Both the position numbers and the translations under genes were made by a program. Of a stretch of 64,000 bases of DNA, positions 1 to 11,240 are shown in pieces. Positions within the stretch are counted from its first letter, which is position 1. Every line of letters begins with the position of its first letter. This DNA comes from Metallyticus violacea (lineage: Eukaryota; Arthropoda; Insecta; Mantodea; Metallyticidae): assembly GCA_030762175.1 (NCBI GenBank), contig CM060831.1, positions 96,398,001 to 96,462,000 of the forward strand, in the 5' to 3' direction. The notes beneath the pieces were generated by a model. The model was not told the origin of the DNA. It did not search any database and saw nothing but the letters and a program-made list of their open reading frames with translations.

Positions 1-715
1 AAATCACAATTTTGAGTGATTTAGCAGGGGAAAAAACATTTTAAAAATTCACTCACCACCCAGCAGCTAATAAGAAATTTCAAAAAAAATTTAAGCAGTA
101 CAACTTCATCTTAACACCTCAAAACCCATAGTGTAAACAATTTATTGCAATTAAACAACACAGATTCCAGGCCCAAAGATAAAAAATCTGGTATTTACCA
201 GATTAATTGTAAGGATTGTGAAAAAATCTACATAGGAAAAACAAAGAGAAATATAGGGGTTTGGCTGAACATTGGAGAAACATCCATTACAAACAGATAA
301 GTCAGCTGTGAAGCATATTTTTGGAATGAAAACCATGAAAAAGAAAAAGGCATCAAATTATTAAAAACTAAAAATGTTAATTCAAACTTATACAGTAGTT
401 AATCATATAATTCAATTCAATCATACAATGATCTTAATTTATTAAAAACTGTTCAAGAACCAAAAGAATTAAACAAATGGAAAAGGATTTATATAAAAAA
501 AACATGAGCAAAACCTTATGAATTTCGACATTCCGGAAGCAGACAGCTCTTTATTCAAGTTTATTACAAGATCACCACCAGAGTCAACCCAGATACCTAC
601 CCAACTTCTACAAATGATCCAACAGCTGTGTAACAGCTGAGGGTGTGGACAATTGTTCCATGAAACATGACCTGAGTAAATCTCATGTAAGTGAAACCAT
701 AAAGAGTGTTCTAAA
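1..715 (+). mobile_element. Penelope-like element, decayed 3' part with GIY-YIG endonuclease remnant
   Basis: Around 178-330 the plus strand reads KSGIYQINCKDCEKIYIGKT and then KRNIG, the start of a GIY-YIG endonuclease as found C-terminal to the reverse transcriptase in Penelope-like elements (PLEs). A frameshift follows, and the C-terminal region resumes near 450-630 (FDIPEAD-type end, stop near 631). The tail at about 632-672 holds a decayed hammerhead-like motif (CTGAGGG, stem, GAAACATGAC). The element is cut by the window start, so its 5' part and insertion boundary are not visible. It is non-functional: several frameshifts and an altered ribozyme core. Confidence 0.75.
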
Positions 716-1849
716 TATTTTGACTCAAAAGAGATTATTAGGTGATTTTGTTGCTGTACTGGAGAGGCTCGTTATGGATGTCTCCATAGTTTAGGACTTT
801 ATTCTTTTGCCACCATTAATTTAAAAATACATGTATGCATGCTCCATTCATGGAAAAATGATGAAATATGCAGCAACATAGGAAATATGCAATTATATGC
901 ACTATAAAACTTTGCATACAAGCACAAAAGAACAGGAAACATATTGCTACACTTAATTGGATATCACAAGTTAAAACAAACTAATTATGCATTTGCACAC
1001 AAATCTGATGTCTAGTCATAACCTTCAGAAAACATCTGTGTTACATGTTTTTGCTACAGTAACATTTAATTTAAATTTCAAAGCCAATGAAAATTGATGT
1101 GGCTTTCAGTTTTTTATTTGTTTTGTACATTATACTTTTTATGCATAGTAATATGTTTTTGTTTTAGTGAAACATATGAACATTATCTTAAATATAACTT
1201 AAAACTTTCTGTTATTTCGCTCTATTTTATTGAATGTAAAGATATCAATGACTTAGTAAAAATGTTAAAAAATACTTACACTGAATATCTTTGTCTATCA
1301 ATGGTCATATATTTAATTTCATTAATAGTATATCAATAATTTTTGTAGTTTAATATCAACAATGATGATAATAATAATAATTATAAAAATGTGGTTTCTA
1401 TTTTGTAATACTTAGCAAGACTTATAATTTTGTTCCCTAATATCATATAATAATGCCATAATTTGTTTAATTTTATTAATTAATAAAGACCTAATTTAGT
1501 TTTTATATTCATTGTCATTAAAAGTTATTTAGCTCGGTGAGGAATCTGCTTATTTTATGCAGCTCCTGCTTAAAGGACATTTTTAAATTTCAAATCTTAC
1601 TAAACTTAGCAGTTAAGCAAAGCAAATGCCCTTGTAACATGCCAAAAGAGTGGGACCTCAGCTTCTGAATATTTACAGAAAATAAATATTCACCTTCCAG
1701 TTGTGGAGATATTCATCAAAGTATATCCGAAAATTTCAATTTCATTTTATTGCTGTTCAGTATGGTGTTATACAAGAATGAACCATGTCAGTATGAAGCT
1801 ACAGTATAGAATAATTTTTTACAGTTAAAACAGATTAATCAATAAATAT
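716..1849. other. AT-rich stretch, no recognisable feature
   Basis: Only short hydrophobic open frames occur here, for example 1094-1339. Their composition (F, Y, L, I rich) is what AT-rich non-coding DNA produces by chance. No motif, tRNA-like or repeat signature was recognised. Confidence 0.5.
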
Positions 1850-3358
1850 GTACAATAATTAATAATATATATATTATATTAGGATTGTAGGATAAAAATT
1901 ACAATACAGATTGCAATAATCAGATATAAAAAAAGGATAAGAACAATAAGGATAACCTCCAGGTTACAATGAGTATTTGTTTATAAGATATATTCAATAA
2001 AATTAAGATATAAATTACAATAAATACTCATCAATGCTATAGTACGCTTTATCTATTAAATAATATTCCAAAACTTTCTTGAATTTAATATGCTTGTTGC
2101 AGGATTTGATTTCTTTAGGAAGAGCTTTGTAGAGTTTTATCACCATAAAGCTAGGCATCTTTTCATAATGGCAGAGTCTATGGTTTGGGATAAAGAAGTC
2201 ATTTTTATTCCATGTGTTGTATTTGTGTACATCAGAGTTTGTCTGCATAGGTAAATTATATTTTATTAAGTAAAGAATGGTTTTGTAGATGTACAAACAT
2301 GGCAGAGTTAGAATCTTCAGCTGTCTAAAAGTATTTCTACAGGAATTATTATATGTAAGATGTCCTAGATACTTAACAGCTCTTTTTTGTAAGGTAAAGA
2401 TTTTATTATAGTTTGTTTTGGAAGTACTGCTGCATAGTTCGATAGCGTAAGTGATGAATAAGAGAAAAATAAATTATTCTAGCCGCATTATCAGGTACAA
2501 TTTTCTTAAATATCTAAGTACAAATAGGTTTTTACTGATTATCAGCCCTAATTTTTCTACATGACTGTCATAGGTAAAATATCTATGGTAAGTCCTAAGA
2601 GATTTGTAGAATGTACATTTCCTACTGCATTGTGATTGATAGTGACCTACACTAAGGATTCATTGTTTTTGAATCCAAATTTTATTATTACACACTTGGC
2701 TGGGTTGACATACAGATTCAGATCTCGAAAGTATTCCACCACTTTTACTAAGATATTGATACTTGAACTCAATGTGGGTAAGTTACTATTACTGAGTGCA
2801 ATTGTATTGTCATCAGAAAAATGGATTGTGCTAGCATTTCCAGGTATTGTTTAAGTTATATAGTGAATGTACAAAATGAATAATAATGGTCCTAATATAG
2901 AATTCTGGGGTATGCCATATGTTAGCTTTTGTACCTTGGATCTGCATTACCTGTCATTTGATTTTATAATAACAAATTGCTTTCTATCCATCAAAAAGAA
3001 TTTTATTAATTTGTGTTCTGAGCCCGTAATGCCTAACATATATAATTTATCCATTAGAATAATGGAATTGAAAGCTTTTGTGAGGTCTAACATGCAGCGT
3101 AATTGTCAGAGTCAACACTTGCAATTATTGTTTCAATAAAATTTAATAGGGCACTTTCAATGGATATATTTTTGACAAAGCCATTCTGCTGCTTTGGAAT
3201 TAGATCAAGTTTATCAAGGTAAATATTGTACTTACTTGGAGTGGCAATATAACCTAAACTTAGATATTCATTTTTTTACACTAAACTCCATTCATTTACA
3301 CAAATGTAAGATTCTCCCAAAACGCGTCTTACTTTTGTGTAAGTGAATGGAGTTTAGT

Positions 3359-3402
3359 GAGCAACTGAAGATGGGAGAGATTCTCCCAAAATGCGTCTTA
3401 CT
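3359..3402 (+). ncRNA. Hammerhead-ribozyme-like motif, family-A tail
   Basis: Core box CTGAAGA at 3365-3371 is followed by a strong stem-loop (gggaga / tctccc, 3373-3387), then AAAATGCGTC where the functional motif would be GAAAC-NN-GTC. The first G of GAAA is A and the C of stem III is T, so activity is doubtful. Flanking agcaa / ttact can form part of stem I. A half copy of the same motif lies 69 nt upstream (3311-3330) and keeps the better stem-III sequence AAACGCGTC. Confidence 0.55.
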
Positions 3403-3452
3403 TTTGTGTAAGTGAATGGAGTTTAGTGTAAATAATGAATACCTAAGTTTAG

Positions 3453-3732
3453 TATGTTTACGGAATGTCGGAATCCACACAGTGAAACTTTTGTTAATCT
3501 TATTTTGATTTAAAGTAAAACACTAAAAATCATGTCGTCATAATAAAACTCTCTTTAAGTTTCACAAACACACTTATAAAAGTAATTTTGGAACATGTTT
3601 CGTGAGGAATGTACCTGAATGTACCTCACGAAACATGTTCCAAAATTACTTTTATAAGTGTGTTTGTGAAACTTAAAGAGAGTTTTATTGTGACGACATG
3701 ATTTTTAGTGTTTTACTTTAAATCAAAATAAA
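3453..3732 (+). mobile_element. Short foldback element, PLE-derived, nested, 12-bp TSD
   Basis: The 12-mer acctaagtttag flanks it (3441-3452 and 3733-3744). The 280-bp insert is almost entirely an inverted repeat: arms about 3500-3610 and 3621-3730 match nearly base for base. Each arm ends at the centre with the 3' half of a hammerhead (GAAACATGTTCC) and one side of stem II, so the centre is two half-ribozymes back to back. A unique left tip of about 45 nt carries cacagtgaaactt. A second copy of the same family lies at 45033-45294. There is no coding capacity. Confidence 0.8.
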
Positions 3733-4690
3733 ACCTAAGTTTAGGTTTATCAAGGTAGTTGATTATTCGATTATACAGTAATTGTTTAAGAATTTTTGAG
3801 ATTGGTGACAAAATGGATACAGGTCTACAATTACTTATATCATACTTACTGCCTTTTTTATAGACCGGTATGACTTTAGCTTTTTTTATTACACCGGTAT
3901 GACTTTAGCAATTTTTAGTTTCTCTGGAAATGTGCTCAATTCAAGACAGGAGTTTATTATATTTACAAGTAGGTTGACTAATTCATCACAGAACTTTTTA
4001 ATCAGTGACATGGGTATGCCATCTAAACCTAGACTGTTTTTTGGTTTTAGTGATTTAATTATATTGTAGATTTCATTAATGTTAGTAGGATAGAAAAAAT
4101 ATACTGCCATTGGTTCTTGAATTATTTGACAGCCTCCTATTTTTACTTGCATTGAGAGTAGAGTGCTGTGAGTTTTGGTTACCTCTATGGATGCAAAGTA
4201 ATTATTAAAGATATTTGATACCTCTGATGGGTTATTTATAATACCACTTCTAAATATGATTTCAAATTTGGCTATAGCTCAGGTTGGTATTTGCCATAGA
4301 TACCTGCAAACTAGTTTTGCTTTTATTATGGGCAGATAAGATTTTATTTCTAATACTATTTTGCTTAGCTTCTAAAACTGTTCCATTATATATAACTTTT
4401 ATTAATTTTTTTAGATCTATGACTATAAAATGTGGATTGTGACTATTCTTCTGAACAGTTGTCAGTTTGAGCAACGTACACAGTATTTTATTTTAGGAGT
4501 GAAGATGATTAATTTTTATGTCAGTTTTCCTATGAGCAGTTTCAGGACAATGAATATTAATGTAGTATATCCTACATTAATGTGTTCAAGTTGTTAACAT
4601 TAACTCCACTTACTTTTTTAAAACTTAGGACTAGTTTCAGGAGAGGTCCCTTCCAAGAAAACCTTATTTCCTAGCATTCCAATAGAAAAC

Positions 4691-5269
4691 TTGATGCAAA
4701 TTCTAAAAAAATGGTTAACATCTATAAACTCAAAATCAGAAGAAGTAGAAGATTTGCTGAAACTAACTGATATTTGCATCCAACAAAACTTCTTCAGTTT
4801 CAATAAAAAATATTACAAACAAGTTTCTGGCCTAGCTATGGGAAACCCTTTGTCTCCATTTCTGGCAGATCTTTCCATGAGTTCCTTCAAAATACATATC
4901 ACCAAAGCATTCCCGTTGATCTTCAAGACATGGCATAGATATGTGGATGATATATTTGCAATAATACAAAAAAAAAAAAAAAAACATTCTATAGATGCAT
5001 TGGAACACCTTAACTTACAACACAAATCTATACAGTTTACCATAGAAGAAGAGAGAAATGGATGTCTCCCATTCCTAGATTTAAAAATAATAAGAAATGC
5101 AAACAGTCTTAGCTTTGGAATTCACAGGAAACAAACACACAGAAAATTACATAAAAATGATAGTTATAACCCCATCCCACATAAATATGCAGTGTTTCAC
5201 AGTTTAGCACACAGACTAATCACCATCCCATTGACGGAAACTGAGTACAAAAGGAATACCAACACATAA
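4691..5269 (+). pseudogene. Penelope RT fragment (192 codons, YVDD box present)
   Basis: The frame holds SGLAMGNPLSPFLADLSM, WHRYVDDIFA, LPFLDLKIIRN and HKYAVFHSLAHRL, all standard for the RT palm and thumb of Penelope-like elements. The family's full protein is several times longer. Upstream fingers motifs are absent and the frame ends in a stop at 5267-5269, before the GIY-YIG domain. The start is set by the element's truncation, not by a real initiation codon. Confidence 0.8.
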
Positions 5270-5479
5270 TGAAGATGGTTTCAACATAGACTCAGTAACA
5301 AAAATCATCAATAAAGCTAAAAGACAAAAATTGATTAAGGAAGTTTCCACATTTAAGAACACCGAAGAAAGATATAAATTTAAAAGTTTAACTTAGCACA
5401 ACAAATTTAGGAAGATATGCAAAGAACATGGAATAATGTTAGCCCCAAAGAACAAATATAATATAAAAAATTTAGTACA

Positions 5480-5668
5480 TTGCACAATGAAAGATACCAT
5501 CCCTTCAAAGGAATATATGAGATTAAATGTGCAGATTGTGAGCAGAGCTACACTGGAAAAATGAAAAGAAATTTAGAAATTCGAAGAAAAGAACACTTTA
5601 GGAACATTAGATTGAAACAGGTAGACAAATCAGCAATAGCAGCTCATTTATGGAACAAAAATCATTAA
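5480..5668 (+). pseudogene. GIY-YIG endonuclease fragment of the same PLE
   Basis: Residues [17 protein letters not shown], then KRNLEIRRKEHFRNI and AIAAHLWNKNH, match the PLE-type GIY-YIG nuclease. The usual second half of the motif, Y-I-G, reads YTGK (YIGK in the copies near 33.2 and 36.0 kb), so isoleucine became threonine. The cysteine pair C-x2-C of PLE endonucleases is kept. The stop after NKNH truncates the C-terminus found in other copies. Confidence 0.75.
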
Positions 5669-6299
5669 TAATACCAGAAATTAAATTACTGTAACAACTT
5701 CACAACCCAATAGAACTATCTATCCACATGGGAGATAATTTTCATTTTAAAAAATATGAAGAACTTAATGAATTTTGATTTTCCGCCGCTGGATGAATTC
5801 AGCAAGTTTCTACTGGAACCATAAGATACCACCAAAGGAGTGAAGGGTGTCCATCCCCCATTTTGAACAACAGCATTCAGTCAACAGAAGCGGATGATGG
5901 GAGGGACCTCTCCCAAAACTTGTCCTAAGTTTTAAAAAAGTAAGTGGAGTTAGTGTTAACAACTTAAACACATTAATGTAGGATATGTTACCACTCCATT
6001 GTCTACAGCTTCATAAGTACAATTTTAATTAATGTAGTAGTTTAGAATGTCATAAAATCTGTCAAGTTTTAGGTTTGGCTCCTCTTGCGCATATACCAGT
6101 TTTCTGTTGTTACAGCATTTTTAAGGACTTCCAGATTAACTTCACTAAAGGAGTGAAGTTAATTGAAGTATTTCTATTTTAAGCAGCTTGTGTCTTACTA
6201 GCACCATATAGAGTAATGCATTGTGCAGTATGATCAAACATGACTATATGGCCTCTGCCTTGTATGACCTGTTAACCACATTTGTAATAATGTTATCAA

Positions 6300-6700
6300 T
6301 GGCTCTTCTTGAACTGTCTATTGAACAGGTTGGTTCTTTAATAGTAGCTATCAACCTATATTGATTTAATAGATACTGAAATCTCTCCTTATCATTTCAG
6401 TTTTGAAGAAAGTCAATATTGGATCAAAGAAAGAGGTATTAAGATTTTGGTCTGTTAAAAGAATGGTAATTGCTCCAAAGTCTCCTAATAGTATAATGTT
6501 ACTGTTTGCAGTTGCTAAAACATGGTCTAATAACTGAGTTATCTTGTCCAGAAAAACTTTTATTTCACCTTTGGATGGTTTATATATACCAATAATGCTT
6601 GCTTTTAATTTGTGCAATTGTTCATTTATTCCACACAATTCTATGTGTCCCTCAATACAAAAACTTTGAAGATCTAATTCTATAGCAAGCTATATTAAGA
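6300..6700 (-). pseudogene. LINE-A endonuclease fragment
   Basis: Minus-strand frame 6638-6366 reads GIYKPSKGEIKVFLDKITQL and then NSNIILLGDFGAITILL. This corresponds to the iYRPP and GDFN motifs of the apurinic-like endonuclease of non-LTR elements. The N of GDFN is G here, removing a catalytic-site residue. It lies between the mariner (6922-8213) and the PLE (4568-6027), upstream of the RT pieces in element order. Confidence 0.65.
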
Positions 6701-6921
6701 ATGGACTGGTAAAAATGCACACACTTCCCCTAGATATTCTGCCTCTACAAATTTATCTTTTAACCTCATATTTGGAAAAAAAAATTGAAAATAGTTAGAT
6801 AGTCCTTTAGACCATGCTCCACTATTACAAGTATATCTGGTGACTGTTCGAAGATAAAAATATTAAATTGATCTATTTTTATAGAGTTTGAGAATGTTGA
6901 TGTACTATTTTCAGAAACTTA

Positions 6922-8213
6922 CGAGGGTAGGTTCCATAAGTTTCCAGCCTTGCTGATAAGGGTTATCACCTTCACAAAATTCTTATTTGGTGTCATACCT
7001 TATCTGTTAAATAAATAAATTGCAACTGTAACTTCTGTTCTGCTGTGTTCAGTTGTTCAGATATAGTTGCATAAAAAAGGCTATGTGTAGAAGATTATGA
7101 CATGTTCAAAATGGAATATTGAGCTGTTATTAAGTTCTTCACAAAAGAAGGACTTATCCAAATTAAATTAAACAGCGATTGAACGGTAAAATGAGGAAGC
7201 ATCCCCCCTCATATTCTATCGTAAAAGAATGGGCCAAACTTTTTCGAATGGGTCAAGAAAGCATTGAAAATGAAAAGTGTGCAGGTCAGCCCTTGGAGGT
7301 GCCCACTCCTGAAACATCACTCTTGTGGAAGGAGAAATTATGGAAACCTGGCAGCTCAAAGTTATAAAAATAGCAGCAAGGTTGGGCCTTTCTAAAACAA
7401 CAGTCCTCAAATTATTCATGAACATTTAAAATGAATAATGTTAGTGCAATATAGGTGCCTGGACTTCTTATCTCAGTTCAAAAGCAGCAACGAGTCATCT
7501 GTCGTCAAGCATTTATGGAGTTCTGCCGTGGCAAAATGAGAGAAGTTCTGCAACCCATTGTTACAGGAGATGAAACTACTGTCCTCTACAATGATCCTTT
7601 GTCCAAAAGGGAATCAATGGAGTGGCAGGCTTAAACCTGATGAAGCACTGCCTCTAAAGACCAAGGTCATTCAATCAACTAAGAAGATCATGGCCACAAT
7701 CTTTTGGTACTGTGAAGGAATACTTTTCATTGACTTCAAGGAGAGCAGCACAGTAAATGGGGAGTACTATGCTGGCCTACTGCACAGACTACATGCTTCC
7801 ATCAAAGAGAAAAGGTGAGGAAAGCTGAGTGGTGCTATGCGCCTTCTTCACGACAATGTGCCTGTGCAAACAGCACTTGTTGTAAAGAAAGCTGTGAAGA
7901 AATGTGGTTTCAAAGGACCATTCACCTTATGGCCTAGATCTAGTTCTCAGTGACTATTTCCTCTTCAGAAAACTCAAGAAGGATTTTTGAGGAAGGAAAT
8001 ATAAGTGTGACAGATAAGTGACGGATGCTGTTTATGCCCATTTTGCAGACTAGACTTCTGACTATATTTTGGGGGGGAGGACTGAAATGTTAATTCAAAG
8101 GTATGGGAAGTGTATTGCAATAAAGGGTAACTATATTCGAAGGGCGAAATATAGTTTTTGTCTTTATCATGCCTAGAAAATGATTAGGCCAGAAACTTAT
8201 GGACCTACTCTCG
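6922..8213 (+). mobile_element. Mariner transposon with terminal inverted repeats and TA duplication
   Basis: TA flanks both ends (6920-6921, 8214-8215). The ends match as inverted repeats over about 28 bp: left cgagggtaggttccataag, right (reversed) cgagagtaggtccataag. At 1292 bp it has the usual mariner length. The interior encodes a decayed transposase: helix-turn-helix region about 7090-7350, VTGDET (first Asp) near 7560, MATIFWYCEGILFIDF and STVNGEYYAGLLHRL (7690-7800), LHDNVPVQTA (second Asp) near 7840, and SDYFLF (third Asp) near 7950. Frameshifts and stops separate these, so it is dead. It is inserted between ORF1 and the endonuclease of LINE-A. Confidence 0.88.
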
Positions 8214-8249
8214 TACCCTTTGATTCCACCACAGAAAAGATGCCTAGTT

Positions 8250-9241
8250 TTTTGGTTTACACAGAATATTAGAATCATCATTGCTTATTTGTAGTGGTTC
8301 ACATGAGTCTTGGCTTACTTTAGCACTATTTTCTTCCTTAGCACATGAAATTACTTATAGTGTGTTTTACATGACTTTTTTCCCATGCTTGTTAAAATGC
8401 AAATCGTGCCTGGTATACAAGTCACGCACTGCGTTGAAGGTGTTGATCAGTTTTACATATTATTTCTTGGATATGTAGGCTAGGTTAGAATTTACTCGAA
8501 TTATTTAACGATTAACCCACGAATTTGGTTCCAGACCGTGTCTTTGTGGAAGTTTTACTACGACTACGTTGGTATCTTTAAGTGCATCTATTGCCCTTCC
8601 AAGATTCAAAATAACATTATTTGGCTCACCTTTCCATATAAATATTATTATTTCTATGGAATTATAATATGGAATTTGTATGCTATTATTACAACACAAC
8701 CTTTCTTTGTGAATTTGGAGCACTTTGCGCTAACGTTACTAATTACCTCCATTGATTTCGCACCTGGTTTCACCATACCACAAGCCTGCAGGTTGGTATT
8801 GTCCGAAATGTAATTAAACTCCTGTGCAATATTTCTATCACGACTATCAGCCAGTATAAGGATGCGTCCACGATTTGTTCTTTTTGCTGGTGCTAAATGA
8901 AGCCGCTATTGCTGCAATACTCCTCAGTATTTGCATTTTCTAGAGGGGTAAATTTGTTGTAACTGCAGAGGGAAACGGGCTGCTGTTGCTTTAGTTGTCT
9001 GTTTGGTACCTGCCGTTTTCGTTTTGCCTTTGTCGTGATCCAAAGGTCTTGCATTGGACACTGATTCTATCTCCTTCATTGCTGTTATTCTAGAGTGCGG
9101 CTTCTTTACTGCTTTAACGTTTCGATTTCTGTGTGTGCTTCCTTTAATTCTTTCTGTACAATCGCAATAACTATGTGTAGTGATGCTATTGTATCCCGAC
9201 CCCTCTATAGGTTGCAGAGTCATTATTTCTATCCGCATCAT
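8250..9241 (-). pseudogene. LINE-A ORF1 with SGNH-esterase-like domain
   Basis: On the minus strand a basic low-complexity N-terminal part (9241-8924) is followed by GRILILADSRDRNIAQEF (about 8870-8815; block I, GDS-like), then NNVILNLGRAIDALKDTNVV and VVKLPQRHGLEPNSWVN (8640-8510), then LYTRHDLHFNKHGK (about 8430-8385), which looks like the D-x-x-H block with the catalytic His. Such esterase-like ORF1 proteins are known from CR1-type LINEs. In-frame stops show it is decayed. Identification rests on motif order, not on a search. Confidence 0.65.
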
Positions 9242-9249
9242 CTTTTCTT

Positions 9250-11240
9250 AATAATAAAATAATAATAATAAAACAAGAAACGGGCAAAAATCTGCAACAA
9301 GACGATGCAATAATCTTAAATATTAACAATCAAGAGATACAATACCCTGCAGACGTAGCAAACGAGTTTAATGATTACTTTCTTAATGTAACAAATAATT
9401 TAAATTTATATTCTGGTGATAAAAGAGATGCTTTAAAAATTTTACAATCATCAACTCCCCCCTCATAATAATGAATTCAAACCAGGTATCACTACCCCAG
9501 AAATCAGTAATATCATTAGGAAACTAAAATCAAAAAACTCTTCTGGCTATGATGAGATCAACAGCAAAGTCATAAAGGCCTGTGCAAAGGAAATTAGTAC
9601 CCCCCTTAGTCACTTGTGTAATGAATCTTTAGCATTGGGTGTATTTCCTGAGAGGCTGAAATACTCAATAGTGAGGCCTCTGTACAAAAAGGGAGAAAAG
9701 ATAAATCTCTCTAATTATAGACCTATAGCTATTTCACCTACATTTTCTAAGGTGTTTGAGAAAGTAATGTACAATAGGCTTTACCATTACCTTGAAAGTA
9801 ACAATATTTTAGTGATCAGTTTGGCTTTAGAAAAGGAATTTCAACAGAAAATGCAATCTATAAACTCACTAATGAAATTTTAACTGCATTTAATGAAAGA
9901 GCACATGTAGGAGGAATATTTTGTGACTTAGTTAAGACTTTTGACTGTGTCAATCATGAAATTCTGATAAATAAATTAGCTTTCTGTGGAATAAAAAACC
10001 AATATTTAAAATGGTTTATATCCTACCTTGACAAAAGGAAACAAAAAGTAGTGATAAATTGTCCCTTCAAAAATAAAAACAATGCATCAGATGGGTAATG
10101 ATTAACCATGGAGTACCTCAAGGATCTGTTCTGGGTCCTCTTCTTTTTCTAATATATATAAATGACCTCGCCTTATCTATCCAAGATGTAGGAAATGCTG
10201 TTCTATTTGCAGATGACACAAGCATATTGATAAATGGAAAGAGCCTTAATGATTGTGCCATTAAACTAAATCTGGTTCTCAGTTCATTGTGTGTATGGTT
10301 CAAAGGAAACAAATTGTCTCTAAATCTAGATAAAACAAATGTTATGAAATTCATTACTCACAGATCTCCAGATCCACAATTACAGATAGGATATTATAAC
10401 AATGTACTTTCACAAACCAAATAAATTAAATTCTTTGGTTTAATAATTGATAACCATCTGAATTGGAAAGATCACATTGATCTTATTACACCTAAACCAA
10501 GCAGTGCATGCTATGCAATACGTGCATTAGTAATGTTGGAGTCAATTAAGACTTTAAAACTAGTTTATTATGCTTATTTCAACTCAATAATGAAATATGG
10601 TCTAATATTTTGGGGAAATTCAGTTAAAAGTGAACATGTCTTCCTGTTACAGAAAAAAGTCATACGAATAATTGCTGGTACTCACAGTAGACATTCATGC
10701 AGAAACCTCTTAGGAAATTTGAAATTTTAACTCTTCCTTGCAAATATATTTTATCCCTCATGAGCTTTTATATAAGAAATAAACAAAAATTTGTTCAAAA
10801 TCAAAATATACATGACAAGAATACTAGACAAAAAGCAAATCTACATCGCCCAATTTCAGCACTTTCATGCCATCAAAAAGGCATTTATTATGAGTGCATT
10901 TTAGTATACAATGCTCTTCCCTCTAGCCTAAAAGCCTTAATAAACAATGACAATTCCTTTAAATCTGCTCTTAGAAAATATCTATGTAAAAAGGCCTATT
11001 ATTCTGTAAAGGAATATATGAGTGACAATAGTATACTGCACAACATATCAATGTATATGTAAATATGTATTAATAAAAGTTGTATGATTGATTTGTCTGT
11101 TTTTGGTGTTGGTTGAGTTGTTCTAAGTGTTCTTTTTTATTTTTATTGTAATTATTTATGTAGATGTAAACAAATTTTCATAAATACAGATTGAAAACTA
11201 CTGTGGTACTTGTATATGACAAGTTCAATGTTTGTAGGCC
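9250..11240 (+). mobile_element. Plus-strand LINE-B, 5'-truncated, RT to C-terminus
   Basis: The plus strand reads the RT motifs in order: PLYKKGEKINLSNYRPIAIS (9680-9730), [20 protein letters not shown] (10105-10170), [10 protein letters not shown] (10203-10232) with intact [17 protein letters not shown] (10318-10355), FFGLIIDNHLNW (10430-10466), then the conserved C-terminal end with HDKNTRQKANLH and AYYSVKEYM, stop near 11060. Several frameshifts occur (9883, 10096, 10424, 10730). The missing 5' part is the endonuclease and ORF1. It resembles LINE-A at the C-terminus and so belongs to a related clade. An AATAAT-rich patch marks the left end; the exact right end is uncertain. Confidence 0.85.

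Larger units (their letters stand above)
3222..3744 (+). mobile_element. Compound Penelope-type insertion in LINE-A, 13-bp target-site duplication
   Basis: The 13-mer gtttatcaaggta stands at both 3209-3221 and 3745-3757, and the LINE-A reading frame continues across it. The insert begins with an inverted copy of the PLE family-A tail (about 3222-3310), then a direct half unit (3311-3360), a fuller direct tail with a hammerhead core (3359-3402), and ends inside the tail motif acctaagtttag. A second element (3453-3732) is nested in that motif. There is no RT or endonuclease coding. It is a non-autonomous derivative mobilised by a PLE, by inference from the shared tail with the copies at 4.6-6.0, 27.8-28.5 and 35.7-36.5 kb. 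Confidence 0.75.
2015..4500 (-). pseudogene. LINE-A reverse transcriptase, decayed
   Basis: Minus-strand fragments, in order: PTNINEIYNIIKSLKPKNS then LGLDGIPMSLIKKF (4150-3890), KKGSKYDISNCRPVSILSP (about 3880-3780), LDLIPKQQNGFVKN (about 3200), YGIPQNSILGPLLFILYI (about 2920), FSDDNTIAL (about 2820, corresponding to the catalytic FADD box) and a C-terminal stretch ending AYYSIDEYLL with a stop at 2015. These are the standard palm and thumb motifs of non-LTR RT. Several frameshifts and stops separate them, so no protein is made. The catalytic aspartates of FSDD are still readable. Confidence 0.78.
4568..6027 (+). mobile_element. Penelope-like element with RT, GIY-YIG and inverted left end, 12-bp TSD
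   Basis: The 12-mer attaatgtagta flanks it at 4556-4567 and 6028-6039. The left end (about 4568-4656) is a reverse-complement copy of the tail at about 5899-5990. The body encodes the C-terminal half of a PLE RT (LAMGNPLSPFLADL, then RYVDDIFAII with the YVDD catalytic box near 4940-4950; frame 4691-5269). A frameshifted linker follows, then the GIY-YIG start [17 protein letters not shown] and KRNLEIRRKEH (about 5510-5665). A 17-A run after the YVDD box keeps the frame open. The 5' RT motifs are missing (5' truncation), and later frameshifts make it a dead copy. It interrupts LINE-A between the endonuclease and RT. Confidence 0.88.
1850..9245 (-). mobile_element. Old non-LTR retrotransposon (LINE-A), ORF1 + endonuclease/RT, split by three later insertions
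   Basis: Read on the minus strand from 9241 to about 1990 the parts of one LINE appear in order: an ORF1 with an SGNH-esterase-like domain (9241-8250), an apurinic-type endonuclease fragment (about 6700-6300), the reverse transcriptase (4500-2600) and the conserved C-terminal end (2296-2015, ending AYYSIDEYLL). A mariner (6922-8213) and two Penelope-type insertions (4568-6027 and 3222-3744) interrupt it. The RT frame continues across the 3222-3744 insertion (INYLDK then LDLIPKQQNGF), so the insertion is younger. Without insertions the element is about 4 kb. ORF1 esterase plus EN/RT suggests a CR1/L2/Jockey-type clade; the clade is an inference. The 3' limit near 1850 is approximate. Confidence 0.8.

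Noticed and set aside
1094..1339. 81-codon hydrophobic frame as a membrane protein
   Set aside because: F/Y/L/I-rich chance frame in AT-rich DNA, with no motif or splice context.
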